Assembly: GCA_965197005.1 (NCBI GenBank)
Contig: OZ239982.1
Location: 1,674,001-1,738,000 of the forward strand
DNA: 64,000 nucleotides
Origin: G965197005 sp965197005
Lineage (GTDB): Bacteria > Pseudomonadota > Gammaproteobacteria > Pseudomonadales > Oceanobacteraceae
Direction: 5' to 3'
Shown: positions 37,962 through 47,609 of the stretch, in pieces
How positions within the stretch are numbered: position 1 is the first letter of the stretch
Layout: each line of letters begins with the position of its first letter
Notes under the pieces: model-generated
What the model was told of the DNA's origin: nothing
The model's input: the letters and a program-made list of their open reading frames with translations, nothing else
Databases searched by the model: none
Position numbers and translations under genes: made by a program

Positions 37962-40223
37962 TTAACCTAGAAGTGATAATACCTGCTTACCTTGAGCGTT
38001 TGCTTGCGCCAAGATAGAGATACCCGCTTGCTGTAGTACCGAAGTACGTGACAGTTCCGCAGTTTGTGCCGCAAAGTCCGCATCCATTACTCGTGATTTT
38101 GCAGAGGTTAAGTTCTCAGCATTCACTCGTAAGTTACTCACGGTAGAGGTCATACGGTTTTGCACCGCACCTAAATCTGCCCGTTGATTAGATACTGTTT
38201 CAATGGCATTGGTAATGGCGTTCATGGCTTTTCTTGCGCCTTCAACAGTTGAGATATCAATGTCTTTTAAGAATTGACCATCTTTACCCTGCCCATACTC
38301 GCCACGAGCAAAACCTGAGTCTTCCAGACCTTTAGTGCCTTTATCTCCAGCATCAATATCAATGCTTTTAGCCGCAGTTAAACGTACCGCAGAGTAGGTG
38401 GTTTCTGCAGTTGAGGCATAAGTACTTGCTGCTGTAGTAACACCAATACCATTTTTATCCCCTTTAGAGTGCAGACCAAATTTCTGTGATAAGCCCTCTA
38501 CTGCAGCGGCAGCACCTGTGCCTCCCACACCTACAGAAATATTACGTCCGTCGGCAGCGGTTAGGGTAATACTTTCTCCGTTATCACTTGCAACCACCCC
38601 AGTTTGACCTGATTTGGCATTAATGGCATCAATAGTTGCCACACGGTCTTTTTGTAAATCCCCTTGAGAGACCACCTTACCAATTGAAGTATTATTAATA
38701 TAAATGCTAAGGCTAGTTCCTTCAGTAGCTGCAGCAGTGGCTTTGGCACCACCAGATACAATGGTTGCCTGCACTTCAGCTTTCACCCCTGTTTGCTCAC
38801 TGGCACGGTTAATGGCAGCAGCAACAGCAATACCAGAGGCACCTGCATTTGATGAATGTGCAGTTGTATCTGATGCTTGATCATCTTCAGATGAGCTAGT
38901 AGAGATGGTGGTACTGTTAATGACCAAGTCCCCTGCTTGCAGACCTTTTAACCTAGCAGCAGTGCCCGCTGTGGCAGCTGCACCTGCACTGACTGCAGTG
39001 GTTTTAGTGGTGTAGGTGGCCTCACCTTTTTGATAGCTACCACGGCTAAAGCCTGATTTACTTAAATCGCCAGAGCCTGTGCCATATCCACCTGATATTT
39101 TAATCTCTTTGGTATCCCCAATGGCGGTAAGCGTAACACCCGCAGTATAGATACCTGCATCACTTGTAGAGGCTTGAAGGTTCACCAGCGTTTGAGTTGA
39201 AACCGCTGCCAAACCAAAGGCTGTTTTTAAATTACCACCACCTGCTGCAGTTGCATCAGACAATACAATGTTACGTCCGTCTTTGGCTTGTAAAATAACA
39301 CCATTTTTATCACCACCGTCCACGGCTACCACACCGGTTTGATCCGATTTGGCGTTAATGGCTTTCACAACAGATAAACGAGTACCTGCTCTTTTTACAT
39401 CATCATCATTGGCCCGAGCGGTAAAGGTAAACTTAACGCCATTAATTTTTAAGCTGGCAGTCGTACCACCACCAGTAGCACTCATGGTAGAGCCGTTGAC
39501 TTCATTTACGTTTACCTTAGCTTTGACGCCAGATTCTTTGGTTTTTTCATTAATGGCAGCGGCTTTAGCAATACCAGATTGGTCTGCTCTGGTTACAGAG
39601 GCAGTATCGTCACCACCTTTTGAAGGACCAATGAGTTTACCATTAATGGTTAAATCCCCATTAGATAAGGCTTTGTTTGTACCTGCGGCACTAACACCAG
39701 CGGCTGCGTTTGAGCCAATTTTATCTGCAGTCAGCGCTGCAATAGAGATATTAATGCTCTCCCCTGCGTTGGCACCCACTTGGAAAGCGGCATCTTTAAA
39801 CTTACCATCTAGCAGTTTTCGACCGTTAAAGTTGGTTTCTTCAGCAGTACGACCGACCTCTGCGATTAATTGCTTAACCTCTTTTTGCAGCTTCTCACGG
39901 TCAATATCTGAGTTAGATGCGTTAGCAGACTGTACCGCCAACTCACGAATACGCTGTAAGTTCTTTTCCATAGAACCCAATGCACCTTCTGCGGTTTGCG
40001 CTAGGGCAATACCATCACCTGCATTACGCACAGCTTGATTAAGACCTTTAATCTGTGAGGTAAAACGTGTGGCAATTGCCATACCTGCGGCATCATCTTT
40101 GGCACTGTTAATACGCAAACCAGAAGATAAGCGCTGTAATGACATCGCATTTTGCTCTTGGGTTCTGTTTAAGTTACGTTGGGCGTTTAATGACGCCATG
40201 TTGGTGTTAATAATTTGAGGCAT
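37962..40223 (-). CDS. fliC: Flagellin with a duplicated central domain
   Basis: The filament subunit. The D0/D1 ends are canonical: MPQIINTNMASLNAQRNLNR at the N-terminus, and RSRV-like SAKSRVMDADFAAQTAELSR with ILAQANAQGKQVLSLLG at the C-terminus. The variable centre (about residues 180-650) holds two copies of a module of about 220 residues. Each copy has a LTING/LVINSTT start, an AINAKS(D/G)QTGVVA block, a DGRNI(V/S) block and a SGF(S/A)RG(S/E)Y end. At 753 residues it is large. Ser/Thr-rich surfaces and the adjacent maf/pse genes suggest O-glycosylation. It is expressed from a sigma-28 promoter. Confidence 0.95.
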   Translation of the reverse strand: MPQIINTNMASLNAQRNLNRTQEQNAMSLQRLSSGLRINSAKDDAAGMAIATRFTSQIKGLNQAVRNAGDGIALAQTAEGALGSMEKNLQRIRELAVQSANASNSDIDREKLQKEVKQLIAEVGRTAEETNFNGRKLLDGKFKDAAFQVGANAGESINISIAALTADKIGSNAAAGVSAAGTNKALSNGDLTINGKLIGPSKGGDDTASVTRADQSGIAKAAAINEKTKESGVKAKVNVNEVNGSTMSATGGGTTASLKINGVKFTFTARANDDDVKRAGTRLSVVKAINAKSDQTGVVAVDGGDKNGVILQAKDGRNIVLSDATAAGGGNLKTAFGLAAVSTQTLVNLQASTSDAGIYTAGVTLTAIGDTKEIKISGGYGTGSGDLSKSGFSRGSYQKGEATYTTKTTAVSAGAAATAGTAARLKGLQAGDLVINSTTISTSSSEDDQASDTTAHSSNAGASGIAVAAAINRASEQTGVKAEVQATIVSGGAKATAAATEGTSLSIYINNTSIGKVVSQGDLQKDRVATIDAINAKSGQTGVVASDNGESITLTAADGRNISVGVGGTGAAAAVEGLSQKFGLHSKGDKNGIGVTTAASTYASTAETTYSAVRLTAAKSIDIDAGDKGTKGLEDSGFARGEYGQGKDGQFLKDIDISTVEGARKAMNAITNAIETVSNQRADLGAVQNRMTSTVSNLRVNAENLTSAKSRVMDADFAAQTAELSRTSVLQQAGISILAQANAQGKQVLSLLG

Positions 40224-40301
40224 GTTAGACTCCTTTGCTGCTTGGCAGCGTTGTTACCCACAAGGGGCGAAAAAAATCAGTAAAAATTACTTGCAAGGGG
40301 G

Positions 40302-40328
40302 TTAACGGCGCTTAAAGCAATTACTTTA
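40302..40328 (-). promoter_or_regulatory. Sigma-28 (FliA) promoter of fliC
   Basis: On the minus strand TAAAGTAA (40321-40328), exactly 11 bases, then GCCGTTAA (40302-40309). This matches the FliA consensus TAAAGTTT-N11-GCCGATAA at all but three positions and lies about 80 bases ahead of the flagellin start. Confidence 0.85.
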
Positions 40329-40511
40329 GGCAGATATTTGTTTTTTATGTAAACAAACGTAACTGTCTGTTTTTAAGATATGCGCATAAGCTGACAGTAA
40401 ACGATTTGACCAAAACGCTCATCTCTTAAATATGTACAACCCATTTGTCAGCCATGCCTCTTATGGGTATGCTTTGTGCATGTTACAGTGAAACAAATTT
40501 TAGGAGTTTTT

Positions 40512-42605
40512 ATGAGTGCCCCACAATTAGTACAAGAGCTAGAAAACCGTAAACAAAAGAATATGCAGTTTTTTGCTCAATACTTCCCTGATGTTCATCG
40601 TCAATTTAAAGATAAAAATATGCAAAACTCTCGGCTAAATGTGAACCCTGAGAACATGGAAGTTAATTTGGTCATTGATGAAAAAACCGTTTATCCAGAG
40701 CCGGTGCACGAGTTTAACAAACAAGAAGCACAGCAATTTTCTGACTTTTTTGCAGAAGACACTTACAACCAGTCTATGCGCCATAATTGTTACGACGACT
40801 TTTGGCAAGGACGCTATGCCCATGGTTTGACCGCCCATTTTTTAAAACAGTTGGGCTTTGATGATGTGGTCAGTTCTATTTCGCCCTATCATTTTGGGCG
40901 CACCTTTGCTCAGCTGGCATTTCTAGGCTGTGGATTGGGTTTGCATATTAAAGCCCTATTAAAAATACGCCCTGTAAAGCATGTGGTGGTGGTGGAGCAT
41001 GACCCAGATAAATTTATTGCCAGTATGTATATCACCGACTGGGAAGAAATAATCATGCCTTATCTATTAGATAAAACGACTTCCTTTGTGCTTTCTGTAG
41101 GTAATACCCTAGAGCTGGAAGAAAAAGACCGAGTGCATCAAGCCTTTGCAGGGGTATGGAACCAAATTTGTGATAATGTGCCATTTTTACCCATACAAAC
41201 CGTGTTTTATATACATAAAAGCGATGCTTTTTATACTCAAGTTGCCGATAGACTTAACGATGAAATGGAGCCATTTGTAAATGTATGGGGCTATTACGAT
41301 GATGAAGTAAACCAATTTAATCATGTTATGCATAACATTCGCAATGGTATAGGTGTTTTGCAAAAACAGGATTTCTCTGAAGATAAGCGCATCACCTTAG
41401 TATGTGGTAATGGCCCTTCCCTTGATACAGTAATACCACTTATTAAACAATACAGAGAAAAATTTAATCTAATTGCAGCAGGTAGTGCCATACACTCTTT
41501 ATTAATGCAAGATATTTATCCAGATGCTTGCGTCTCTCTAGAATCTGATAAATCCAGCCATGAATATTTTTTAGTGATGCCAGAAAATTTACTTAAAAAA
41601 CTAAATTATATTGGAGCAGCTCAAATATACCCTAAAAGTTTCCCTCTATTTAATAAGAGCTTAATGTATTTAAAAACCGAAACCTCTTATGCAAAAATTT
41701 TCTCTAAAGGGGAAGATATTGCCAATGGTACGCCCAGTGCCACCAATGCCGCCTTAGCCGTTGCCGTTGAACTTCATTTTTCTAATATTTATTTAGTAGG
41801 GCTGGATTATGGCTTTGCCTCAAGTGAAAAAACCCATTCTGACAGTTCCTTTTATAAGGATAAAAACAGCCCTGAAGAATTACAAAACTACAGTCAAAAA
41901 TTAGCTGATGAAGCATATTTATTAGAAGAAAACCAATTTGGCAAAATTTATACCACACCTTTTTATAACACCTCAAGGGCGCATGCGGAGCGTAAAATCA
42001 TGAGCGCACCGCAAGAGCAGATTATTAACCTATCACAGGGTGCCACTATTGAGCGTACCACATGGGGTACAGCTGAAGAATTAGAAAAAACCCTTAAGCA
42101 ACTTGATATAGATAAAGGGCAAGAGCATTTTTTTGATGTACTTTATAAAAGTGCTCGCCATATAGATAAGGCTGAGGTAGAAGAAGGTTTAGCCGAGCTG
42201 CAAGCCACCTTTAATGAGGTTAAACAAAAAATACTGATGCTTGTAGACAGTTTACACCCAAATATAGACAGCATTGAAACCTGCGTGTTTAAAATTAACC
42301 AACTTATTGTCAACCCTAATCGCATAAAACATAAGAAAGGCATTTTATTTCTACGTGGCAGCGTGTGGTTTTGGTTATTTAACCTATACGCCATTGCCAA
42401 GCGTATTGATAATAAGGTGGACTTAACCACGCTAGTTAAGGAATGGAAGCATTATTTTGGCTATTTTATTACACACATTGATGAGCACCTAATGTTTTAT
42501 ATTGATGATGATGCAAAAAATTCTAAACGCCTTGAATTATCAGTTTCTGATGCTGAACCCAACTTTAATATTTGGATTGAAGCATGTGAGCAAAATCACA
42601 ATTAA
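40512..42605 (+). CDS. Maf-type flagellin nonulosonic-acid transferase (DUF115)
   Basis: A 697-residue protein of the motility-associated factor family. The central DUF115 domain is seen around ITLVCGNGPSLDTVIPLI, LIAAGSAIHSLL, DACVSLESDKSS and IYLVGLDYGFASSEKTHSDSS. Maf proteins transfer pseudaminic or legionaminic acid onto flagellin. It is divergent from fliC and precedes the sugar-synthesis genes, which fits this role. I chose the ATG at 40512 because AGGAG lies seven bases upstream. The frame is open 12 codons further. The C-terminus (ELSVSDAEPNFNIWIE) is repeated as a loose fragment at 43984. Confidence 0.88.
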   Translation: MSAPQLVQELENRKQKNMQFFAQYFPDVHRQFKDKNMQNSRLNVNPENMEVNLVIDEKTVYPEPVHEFNKQEAQQFSDFFAEDTYNQSMRHNCYDDFWQGRYAHGLTAHFLKQLGFDDVVSSISPYHFGRTFAQLAFLGCGLGLHIKALLKIRPVKHVVVVEHDPDKFIASMYITDWEEIIMPYLLDKTTSFVLSVGNTLELEEKDRVHQAFAGVWNQICDNVPFLPIQTVFYIHKSDAFYTQVADRLNDEMEPFVNVWGYYDDEVNQFNHVMHNIRNGIGVLQKQDFSEDKRITLVCGNGPSLDTVIPLIKQYREKFNLIAAGSAIHSLLMQDIYPDACVSLESDKSSHEYFLVMPENLLKKLNYIGAAQIYPKSFPLFNKSLMYLKTETSYAKIFSKGEDIANGTPSATNAALAVAVELHFSNIYLVGLDYGFASSEKTHSDSSFYKDKNSPEELQNYSQKLADEAYLLEENQFGKIYTTPFYNTSRAHAERKIMSAPQEQIINLSQGATIERTTWGTAEELEKTLKQLDIDKGQEHFFDVLYKSARHIDKAEVEEGLAELQATFNEVKQKILMLVDSLHPNIDSIETCVFKINQLIVNPNRIKHKKGILFLRGSVWFWLFNLYAIAKRIDNKVDLTTLVKEWKHYFGYFITHIDEHLMFYIDDDAKNSKRLELSVSDAEPNFNIWIEACEQNHN

Positions 42606-42681
42606 TATAGATAAAGCAATAATAGAAGTGCAAAATTAATGTAACTAAACGTATAGGCTTAACCTAAAAGAGGAAATGATC

Positions 42682-43983
42682 ATGTTTACCATCGTTGGAT
42701 CAGGCATAAAAGGCATACTTGCTGCAAAAAAATTCTCTAACAAAGGGAATGTCAATCTCATCGAGCAAGCAAACCGTATTGGTGGCATTTTAAATGGAAA
42801 AAAATGGAAGAATTATCACTTGGATTTTGGCTGCCAATTATTCGATAAGATTTTGACCGAGAATCAAAGAGACTTTATTGAACTGGCTCAAAACAACTAT
42901 ATTACATTAAAAGAAAAAATTGGCTCCTTAAATAATGGGCATTTTTCAGATGGCTATAGTGTCTTAGACGTATCCCACTACATTGATACGAGTGAAGCAC
43001 TAAGTCAATTGAAGCATCAGGCAAACAATACAAAAATAGCACATACCCTAAAAGAGCATTATCTAAATCGTTTTGGTAATCTGGTTGGTCAAGAGGTACT
43101 AAAAGCAAAGTACCAAATGATACAAGCACCCCTTACAGAAATTGATGCGAGCGCTAACGAGCTTATATCTTTAAATCGAATTAAAATATTTGATGAAAGC
43201 ACATCCAAGTCGCTAAAACACTCATCTGCTTTTTTTGATGATCGCTGTGCTCTTAATAATTATGCCTCATCACGAGGGGATACTTTGTATCTGGCTAAGC
43301 ATTCAGGTTTGTCCGATTTTACACTTCAAGCTAGAAACCATTTAGATAAATTAGGCGTTAATATTAAAACAGGTCTCTCTATCGATACCTTAGAAAAAGG
43401 ACAAATTAAACTGGCAAATGGTGAAGTTGTTAAACACCAAAAACTAGTATGGTGCGCAGGAATTGATACATTAGAAAAAATAACCCGCACTACAAATATA
43501 TTAGATTCTTTTATTCACAAAGTGCCCATGGTGCTTATCTACTTTGAAGTGAAATCAGATGATTGTGCTGATTATGATTACGTTCAGAATTATAACGAAG
43601 CAGATTTAATCTCTCGTGCCTCAAATATGGGACGTTATTCAAAACAGTTTGATCAAGGCAATACATTTATTTGTTGTGAAATCCCCTGCCAAATAGATAC
43701 ACCCATTTGGAATGATACAAATTTGTTTATTGATACCATTTTCAAAAGTTTAGTATCGATGAAAATAATTAAAGATAGCACCACTCACTACTTAGACCAT
43801 ACCATATTAAAAGCACCAGCAACCTACAAAGTACCTAAAGTCGGCTTTTATAATGAGCTAAACAAATTCAGAGCTTATTTAGAAACAAATCATAATGACC
43901 TTATTTTGCCCAACCCTCTATTAGTTGGTTTTGGTAAGTGTCAACAAGAAATAAAAGAAATTGAAAGAGGCTTAAGCCTATAA
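42682..43983 (+). CDS. FAD/NAD(P)-binding oxidoreductase-like protein, copy A
   Basis: The N-terminus is a Rossmann dinucleotide fold (FTIVGSGIKGILAAKKF, then LIEQANRIGGILNG). The rest resembles the flavin amine-oxidase/UDP-galactopyranose-mutase superfamily only in outline. I do not recognise the substrate. It is encoded right after maf, and a clear paralogue lies at 47609 (shared blocks include YDYVQNYNEADLISRASNMG versus YDYVHNYNQDDFTFRASNMG, and FICCEIP). The ATG at 42682 has AGAGGA seven bases upstream, better placed than the ATG two codons earlier. Probably a glycan-modifying enzyme (inference from context). Confidence 0.75.
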   Translation: MFTIVGSGIKGILAAKKFSNKGNVNLIEQANRIGGILNGKKWKNYHLDFGCQLFDKILTENQRDFIELAQNNYITLKEKIGSLNNGHFSDGYSVLDVSHYIDTSEALSQLKHQANNTKIAHTLKEHYLNRFGNLVGQEVLKAKYQMIQAPLTEIDASANELISLNRIKIFDESTSKSLKHSSAFFDDRCALNNYASSRGDTLYLAKHSGLSDFTLQARNHLDKLGVNIKTGLSIDTLEKGQIKLANGEVVKHQKLVWCAGIDTLEKITRTTNILDSFIHKVPMVLIYFEVKSDDCADYDYVQNYNEADLISRASNMGRYSKQFDQGNTFICCEIPCQIDTPIWNDTNLFIDTIFKSLVSMKIIKDSTTHYLDHTILKAPATYKVPKVGFYNELNKFRAYLETNHNDLILPNPLLVGFGKCQQEIKEIERGLSL

Positions 43984-44064
43984 ATGCTATTCGAATTATC
44001 GGTCGCAGATGCAGAACCAAATATAGAGACTTGGTTTGATGAATGTAAAAAAAATAGGCAATAA
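43984..44064 (+). pseudogene. Loose 3' fragment of a maf gene
   Basis: A 26-codon reading, MLFELSVADAEPNIETWFDE then CKKNRQ, matches the C-terminus of the Maf protein at 42605 (LELSVSDAEPNFNIWIEACE). It begins right after the copy A oxidoreductase stop. It is too short to function. It marks a second maf copy that was lost, or the breakpoint of a cassette duplication. Confidence 0.75.
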
Positions 44065-44068
44065 CACG

Positions 44069-44746
44069 ATGAGTAGTTTTGATCAAATCTGGAAGCAGAT
44101 ATACCGCTTAGGACAACAGCTTAATAAATACCCTTATGACGAGGTGGTTTCTTTTGTTTTTTCTAATTATGCAAAAACAGCCGATAAAAGTAGCATACAT
44201 ATTTTAGAGGTCGGCTGTGGCGGTGGTAATAACCTCTGGTTTGCTGCTAAAGAAGGCTTTAAAACGTATGGTATTGATGCCAGTGAAGAGGCCATTGAAT
44301 TTGCACGCAAGCGTTTTAAAACAGAGGGGCTGCATGGAGAGTTTGCGGTAAAAAAGTTTGAAGAAATATCACAAATTAAATACCAGTTTCATTCGGTCAT
44401 AGACCGCTGTGCTTTAACTCACACCCCCTTTCACTACGCTCAAAAAGCCGTTCAACAAATTTATGAACGACTTCAAGATGATGGCAATTTCTTTTTTAAC
44501 TGCTTTGCTACAGAACACAGCAGCGCCCAAGGCGGGCAATATGATGCAAAGACACTTTATACAACCCATATTAACCAAGGCAGTTTGCAAGGCATAGGCG
44601 GTGTTTGTTTTTATAATAAGGTAATGCTAAATGAATTATTTGCTCCACATCAATGGCATATTGAGCGTAAAGAGTTACTGATAAAAACCGATACCATCAA
44701 CAATGAAAAACAAGCCCAGTGGATAATCGTAGTGAGAAAAAAATGA
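44069..44746 (+). CDS. Class I SAM-dependent methyltransferase, copy A
   Basis: The SAM-binding motif is ILEVGCGGGNNLWFAAKEGF, followed by the acidic end of strand 2 (YGIDASEEAIEFAR). The 225-residue protein is paralogous to the one at 48943: both start with a WxxIYxxGxxLNxYPYDxVVSFxF pattern. Probably methylates a nonulosonic-acid precursor or its substituent (inference). The start MSSFDQIW is used because the upstream in-frame codons overlap the maf fragment. The stop overlaps the next gene's ATG (ATGA). Confidence 0.82.
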   Translation: MSSFDQIWKQIYRLGQQLNKYPYDEVVSFVFSNYAKTADKSSIHILEVGCGGGNNLWFAAKEGFKTYGIDASEEAIEFARKRFKTEGLHGEFAVKKFEEISQIKYQFHSVIDRCALTHTPFHYAQKAVQQIYERLQDDGNFFFNCFATEHSSAQGGQYDAKTLYTTHINQGSLQGIGGVCFYNKVMLNELFAPHQWHIERKELLIKTDTINNEKQAQWIIVVRKK

Positions 44747-45810
44747 TTAAATTCTCTATCAATGAACAACCCATTACACAAGATGCTAAGCCATTTATCA
44801 TTGCAGAGGCAGGTATTAATCATAATGGTCATATTGATCTTGCTTATAAGATGATAGAAGCCGCCAAACAAGCAGGCTGCGATGCGGTTAAATTTCAAAC
44901 ATTTAAAGCCAGTGAGTTTTGTGGCGACCCAAACCAGATGTTTACCTACCAATCACAGGGGCAAGAAGTAACTGAACCCATGCTAGAGATGTTTCAGCGT
45001 CACGAATTTAATCCAAAACAATGGCAAGACATTAAGCACTATTGTGATCAAACAGGCATTTGCTTTTTATCCACACCACAGAATAAATCAGATTTGGACT
45101 TACTTTTAAGCATCGGCATTAAAGCGATTAAAATTGGCTCCGATGATTTTACTAATTTGCCACTTATTAAAGCCTATCAACAAACAGGATTACCCATTAT
45201 TTTATCCTGTGGCATGGCCGATTGTATTGAAATACAACAAAGTTTAACTCTATTTAATATGCACACTGATAGCCCTTATCCCTTTGTGCTTTGTTTGTGC
45301 ACCTCCCAATACCCTACACCACCTAAAGACATCAATCTAAATAAATTTAAGACCTTAAAACGGCTTTATCCCAATTTGATTTTAGGCTTTTCTGACCATA
45401 GCCAAGGCACTCTGGCATCATCTTTAGCCGTAGCACATGGCGCTGTGGTATTTGAAAAACACTTTACACTAGATAATAATCTTGAAGGTCCTGATCATTG
45501 GTTTTCTGAAAATCCAGAAAGCCTAAAAAATTGGGTCAAAGACATTCGCCTTGCCCACCTTATGCAAGGCCGTGCACAGCTTGAGCCGACGGCAGAAGAA
45601 ATCCCCATGCGTACCTTGGCAAGGCGCAGCATTTGTGCGATTAAACCCATTAAAAAAGGCGAGATTTTAACTGCTGACAATATAGGACTAAAACGCCCTG
45701 GTGACGGATTGCCTCCTAAGATGCTAGAAGAACTCATAGGTAAAGTGGCCTATAAAGATATGAATACAGGAGAAAAAATCAAATTAGGAGACTTTGTCTG
45801 TGAACACTAA
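44743..45810 (+). CDS. pseI: Pseudaminic/sialic acid synthase family protein (PseI/NeuB-like)
   Basis: Condenses a 6-deoxy-hexosamine with phosphoenolpyruvate to a nine-carbon acid. The NeuB barrel shows FIIAEAGINHNGHIDLAYKM, DAVKFQTFKASEF, LSTPQNKSDLDLL, and the metal/substrate block GFSDHSQGTLASSLAVAHGA with FEKHFTLD. The C-terminal SAF (antifreeze-like) domain begins near residue 290 (RRSICAIKPIKKGEIL). The length is 355 residues from the ATG that overlaps the methyltransferase stop. PseI is favoured over NeuB or LegI because pseB, pseC and pseG are close by, but the exact sugar cannot be read from sequence. Confidence 0.85.
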   Translation: MIKFSINEQPITQDAKPFIIAEAGINHNGHIDLAYKMIEAAKQAGCDAVKFQTFKASEFCGDPNQMFTYQSQGQEVTEPMLEMFQRHEFNPKQWQDIKHYCDQTGICFLSTPQNKSDLDLLLSIGIKAIKIGSDDFTNLPLIKAYQQTGLPIILSCGMADCIEIQQSLTLFNMHTDSPYPFVLCLCTSQYPTPPKDINLNKFKTLKRLYPNLILGFSDHSQGTLASSLAVAHGAVVFEKHFTLDNNLEGPDHWFSENPESLKNWVKDIRLAHLMQGRAQLEPTAEEIPMRTLARRSICAIKPIKKGEILTADNIGLKRPGDGLPPKMLEELIGKVAYKDMNTGEKIKLGDFVCEH

Positions 45811-46261
45811 CTTTAAAGATGAATTTGCCGAACATATCAATTTTAAAGAAAACCCTTTTCACCCGCTGGTTTGGATTAATGGCAATCCTAAAATTGGCAA
45901 AGGGGTTTATATTGGCGGCATGAGCGAAATTAATGCCAAGGGTGCAACCGTCATTATTGGCGATGGTTGTGATATTGCCTCTTTTGTATCTATTAATTGT
46001 GCTGACTCTCATAAACGCTGCATTGGCTTATCTAATGAAATTGATAGAAAAAACATCTCTCTTGGAAATCATGTTTTTGTGGGTTCTCATTGCGTAATCA
46101 AAGGCGGTGCAACCATTGGACACCATAGTGTTATTGCTGCAGGCACGATTGTTGAAGGGGTCAAGATTGAGCCTTATTCTTTAGTTATAGGTAACCCCAT
46201 GCAGGTTAAGCGCGGATATTATCAAACCAAACTTAATCCAAATAACGAGAAGAAAAAATGA
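45800..46261 (+). CDS. Hexapeptide-repeat acyltransferase
   Basis: A left-handed beta-helix acyltransferase: repeats such as IGKGVYIGGMSEI, ISLGNHVFVGSHCVIKGG and ATIGHHSVIAAGTIVEGVKI lead into the typical IGNPMQVKRG end. The family acetylates amino sugars, so it may supply the N-acetyl step that PseH does elsewhere, or an extra O-acetyl (inference). Start GTG at 45800, with AGGAG nine bases upstream; a TTG two codons earlier has spacing too short. It overlaps pseI by 11 bases and the next gene by four. Confidence 0.82.
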   Translation: MNTNFKDEFAEHINFKENPFHPLVWINGNPKIGKGVYIGGMSEINAKGATVIIGDGCDIASFVSINCADSHKRCIGLSNEIDRKNISLGNHVFVGSHCVIKGGATIGHHSVIAAGTIVEGVKIEPYSLVIGNPMQVKRGYYQTKLNPNNEKKK

Positions 46262-46944
46262 TAATATCCATTAGTCAACCTGCATACCTTCCTTGGCTAG
46301 GTTATTTTGATAGAATTTCAAAATCGGATTATCATATTGTATTAGACCATGTGCAACTAGAAAGAAATTCATCAAATAGCACCAATCGCAATAAAATCCT
46401 CCTAAATAATTCCGCTTTTACTCTAACTGTCCCTCTCATTAGAAAAGGACTGCCTGTTATTAGCGAAGTCTGTATTGATTACACTCAAAACTGGCAAAAA
46501 AAACATCTTAAATCCATTGAATCCGCCTATAAAAAAGCCCCTTATTACCAAGATTACCAGCCTTATTTAGAGCAAATATTAACAACGACTCACCCAAATC
46601 TAATGAGCCTACTAAAACCGCAGCTTGATTTTTTTATAAACAAACTGGGTATTAAAACCCCCCTTTACTACAGTAGCGATGTCATTTGGCATAAATCAAA
46701 ATCCGATTTAATTTTAGAAATATGCACTCATTTTAATGCCACAACTTATTTATCAGGTCCGTTTGGGCGAGACTATTTAGATAAGGTCAGTTTTTTGGAG
46801 AAAGGAATTAACATCATATACCAAGACTATGTCCACCCCGAATACAGCCAATTTAATACCCCCTTTATTTCTCATTTATCTACGCTGGACTTACTTATGC
46901 ATCATGGTCCAAATAGCCTAGAAATACTTCAGGAAAAAATATGA
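46258..46944 (+). CDS. WbqC-like protein
   Basis: A 228-residue WbqC family protein (ISISQPAYLPWLGYFDRI at the start, then STNRNKIL and TYLSGPFGRDYL). WbqC-type genes occur in surface polysaccharide and nonulosonic-acid clusters, and their biochemistry is poorly known. It overlaps its neighbours by four bases on both sides, so it belongs to the same transcript as pseI and the deacetylase. Confidence 0.85.
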   Translation: MIISISQPAYLPWLGYFDRISKSDYHIVLDHVQLERNSSNSTNRNKILLNNSAFTLTVPLIRKGLPVISEVCIDYTQNWQKKHLKSIESAYKKAPYYQDYQPYLEQILTTTHPNLMSLLKPQLDFFINKLGIKTPLYYSSDVIWHKSKSDLILEICTHFNATTYLSGPFGRDYLDKVSFLEKGINIIYQDYVHPEYSQFNTPFISHLSTLDLLMHHGPNSLEILQEKI

Positions 46945-47609
46945 ATAACGTTCTAATTATTGCAGCTCATGCAGATGATGAAACCATTGGAATGGGTGGC
47001 ACCATTGCCAAGCATGCTCATTATGGAGATAACGTACGCCTAATTACTCTAACTGATGGTGTAGGCTCTCGTAAGGAGCAAGACCCTAACGATGTAAGCA
47101 CGCGGCAAAACTCATTAAAACAGGCAGCGCAAATTTTAGGCATTAAGCAATATGACAGCTTTACTTTTCCAGACAACCAAATGGACACAGTGGCGCTATT
47201 AAGCATTGTACAACCGATAGAAGACATTGTTTATGCCTATCAGCCAAATATAATTTACACCCATTTGCCTGACGATTTAAATATTGACCATCAAATTACA
47301 CACCGTGCAGTAATGACCGCCTGTAGAGCCTTTCCAAACTCTAGTGTAAAGCGTATTTTTGCTTTTGCAGTGCGCTCATCAACAGAATGGCAAACCCCAA
47401 CCCTAATACACAGCCAAGCAAATTATTATGTTGATATTACAGGCTTTGAACAAACCAAGCGTCAAGCTCTTTTAGCTTACAAACAAGAACTTAGAGACTT
47501 TCCTCATAGTAGAAGCCTTAAAGCTATTGAGGCACAGCAAATAGAGACAGGAGCTTGCGTAGGGGTAGCTGCTGCAGAAAAATTTTACCTAGTAAGAGGA
47601 ATAGAATAA
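46941..47609 (+). CDS. PIG-L family deacetylase
   Basis: The zinc-binding motif AHADDETIGMGG near the N-terminus and HLPDDLNIDHQITHRAV near residue 112 are those of LmbE/PIG-L N-acetyl-sugar deacetylases. The length, 222 residues, is normal. It probably removes an acetyl group from a glycan intermediate so that another acyl group can be added (inference). Its stop codon overlaps the start of the phase-variable oxidoreductase (TAATG). Confidence 0.88.
   Translation: MNNVLIIAAHADDETIGMGGTIAKHAHYGDNVRLITLTDGVGSRKEQDPNDVSTRQNSLKQAAQILGIKQYDSFTFPDNQMDTVALLSIVQPIEDIVYAYQPNIIYTHLPDDLNIDHQITHRAVMTACRAFPNSSVKRIFAFAVRSSTEWQTPTLIHSQANYYVDITGFEQTKRQALLAYKQELRDFPHSRSLKAIEAQQIETGACVGVAAAEKFYLVRGIE

Noticed and set aside
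33692..40038. Several long plus-strand open frames opposite fliD and fliC
   Set aside because: They are antisense shadows of repetitive Ala/Thr/Val-rich codons, with no motif or ribosome-binding site.
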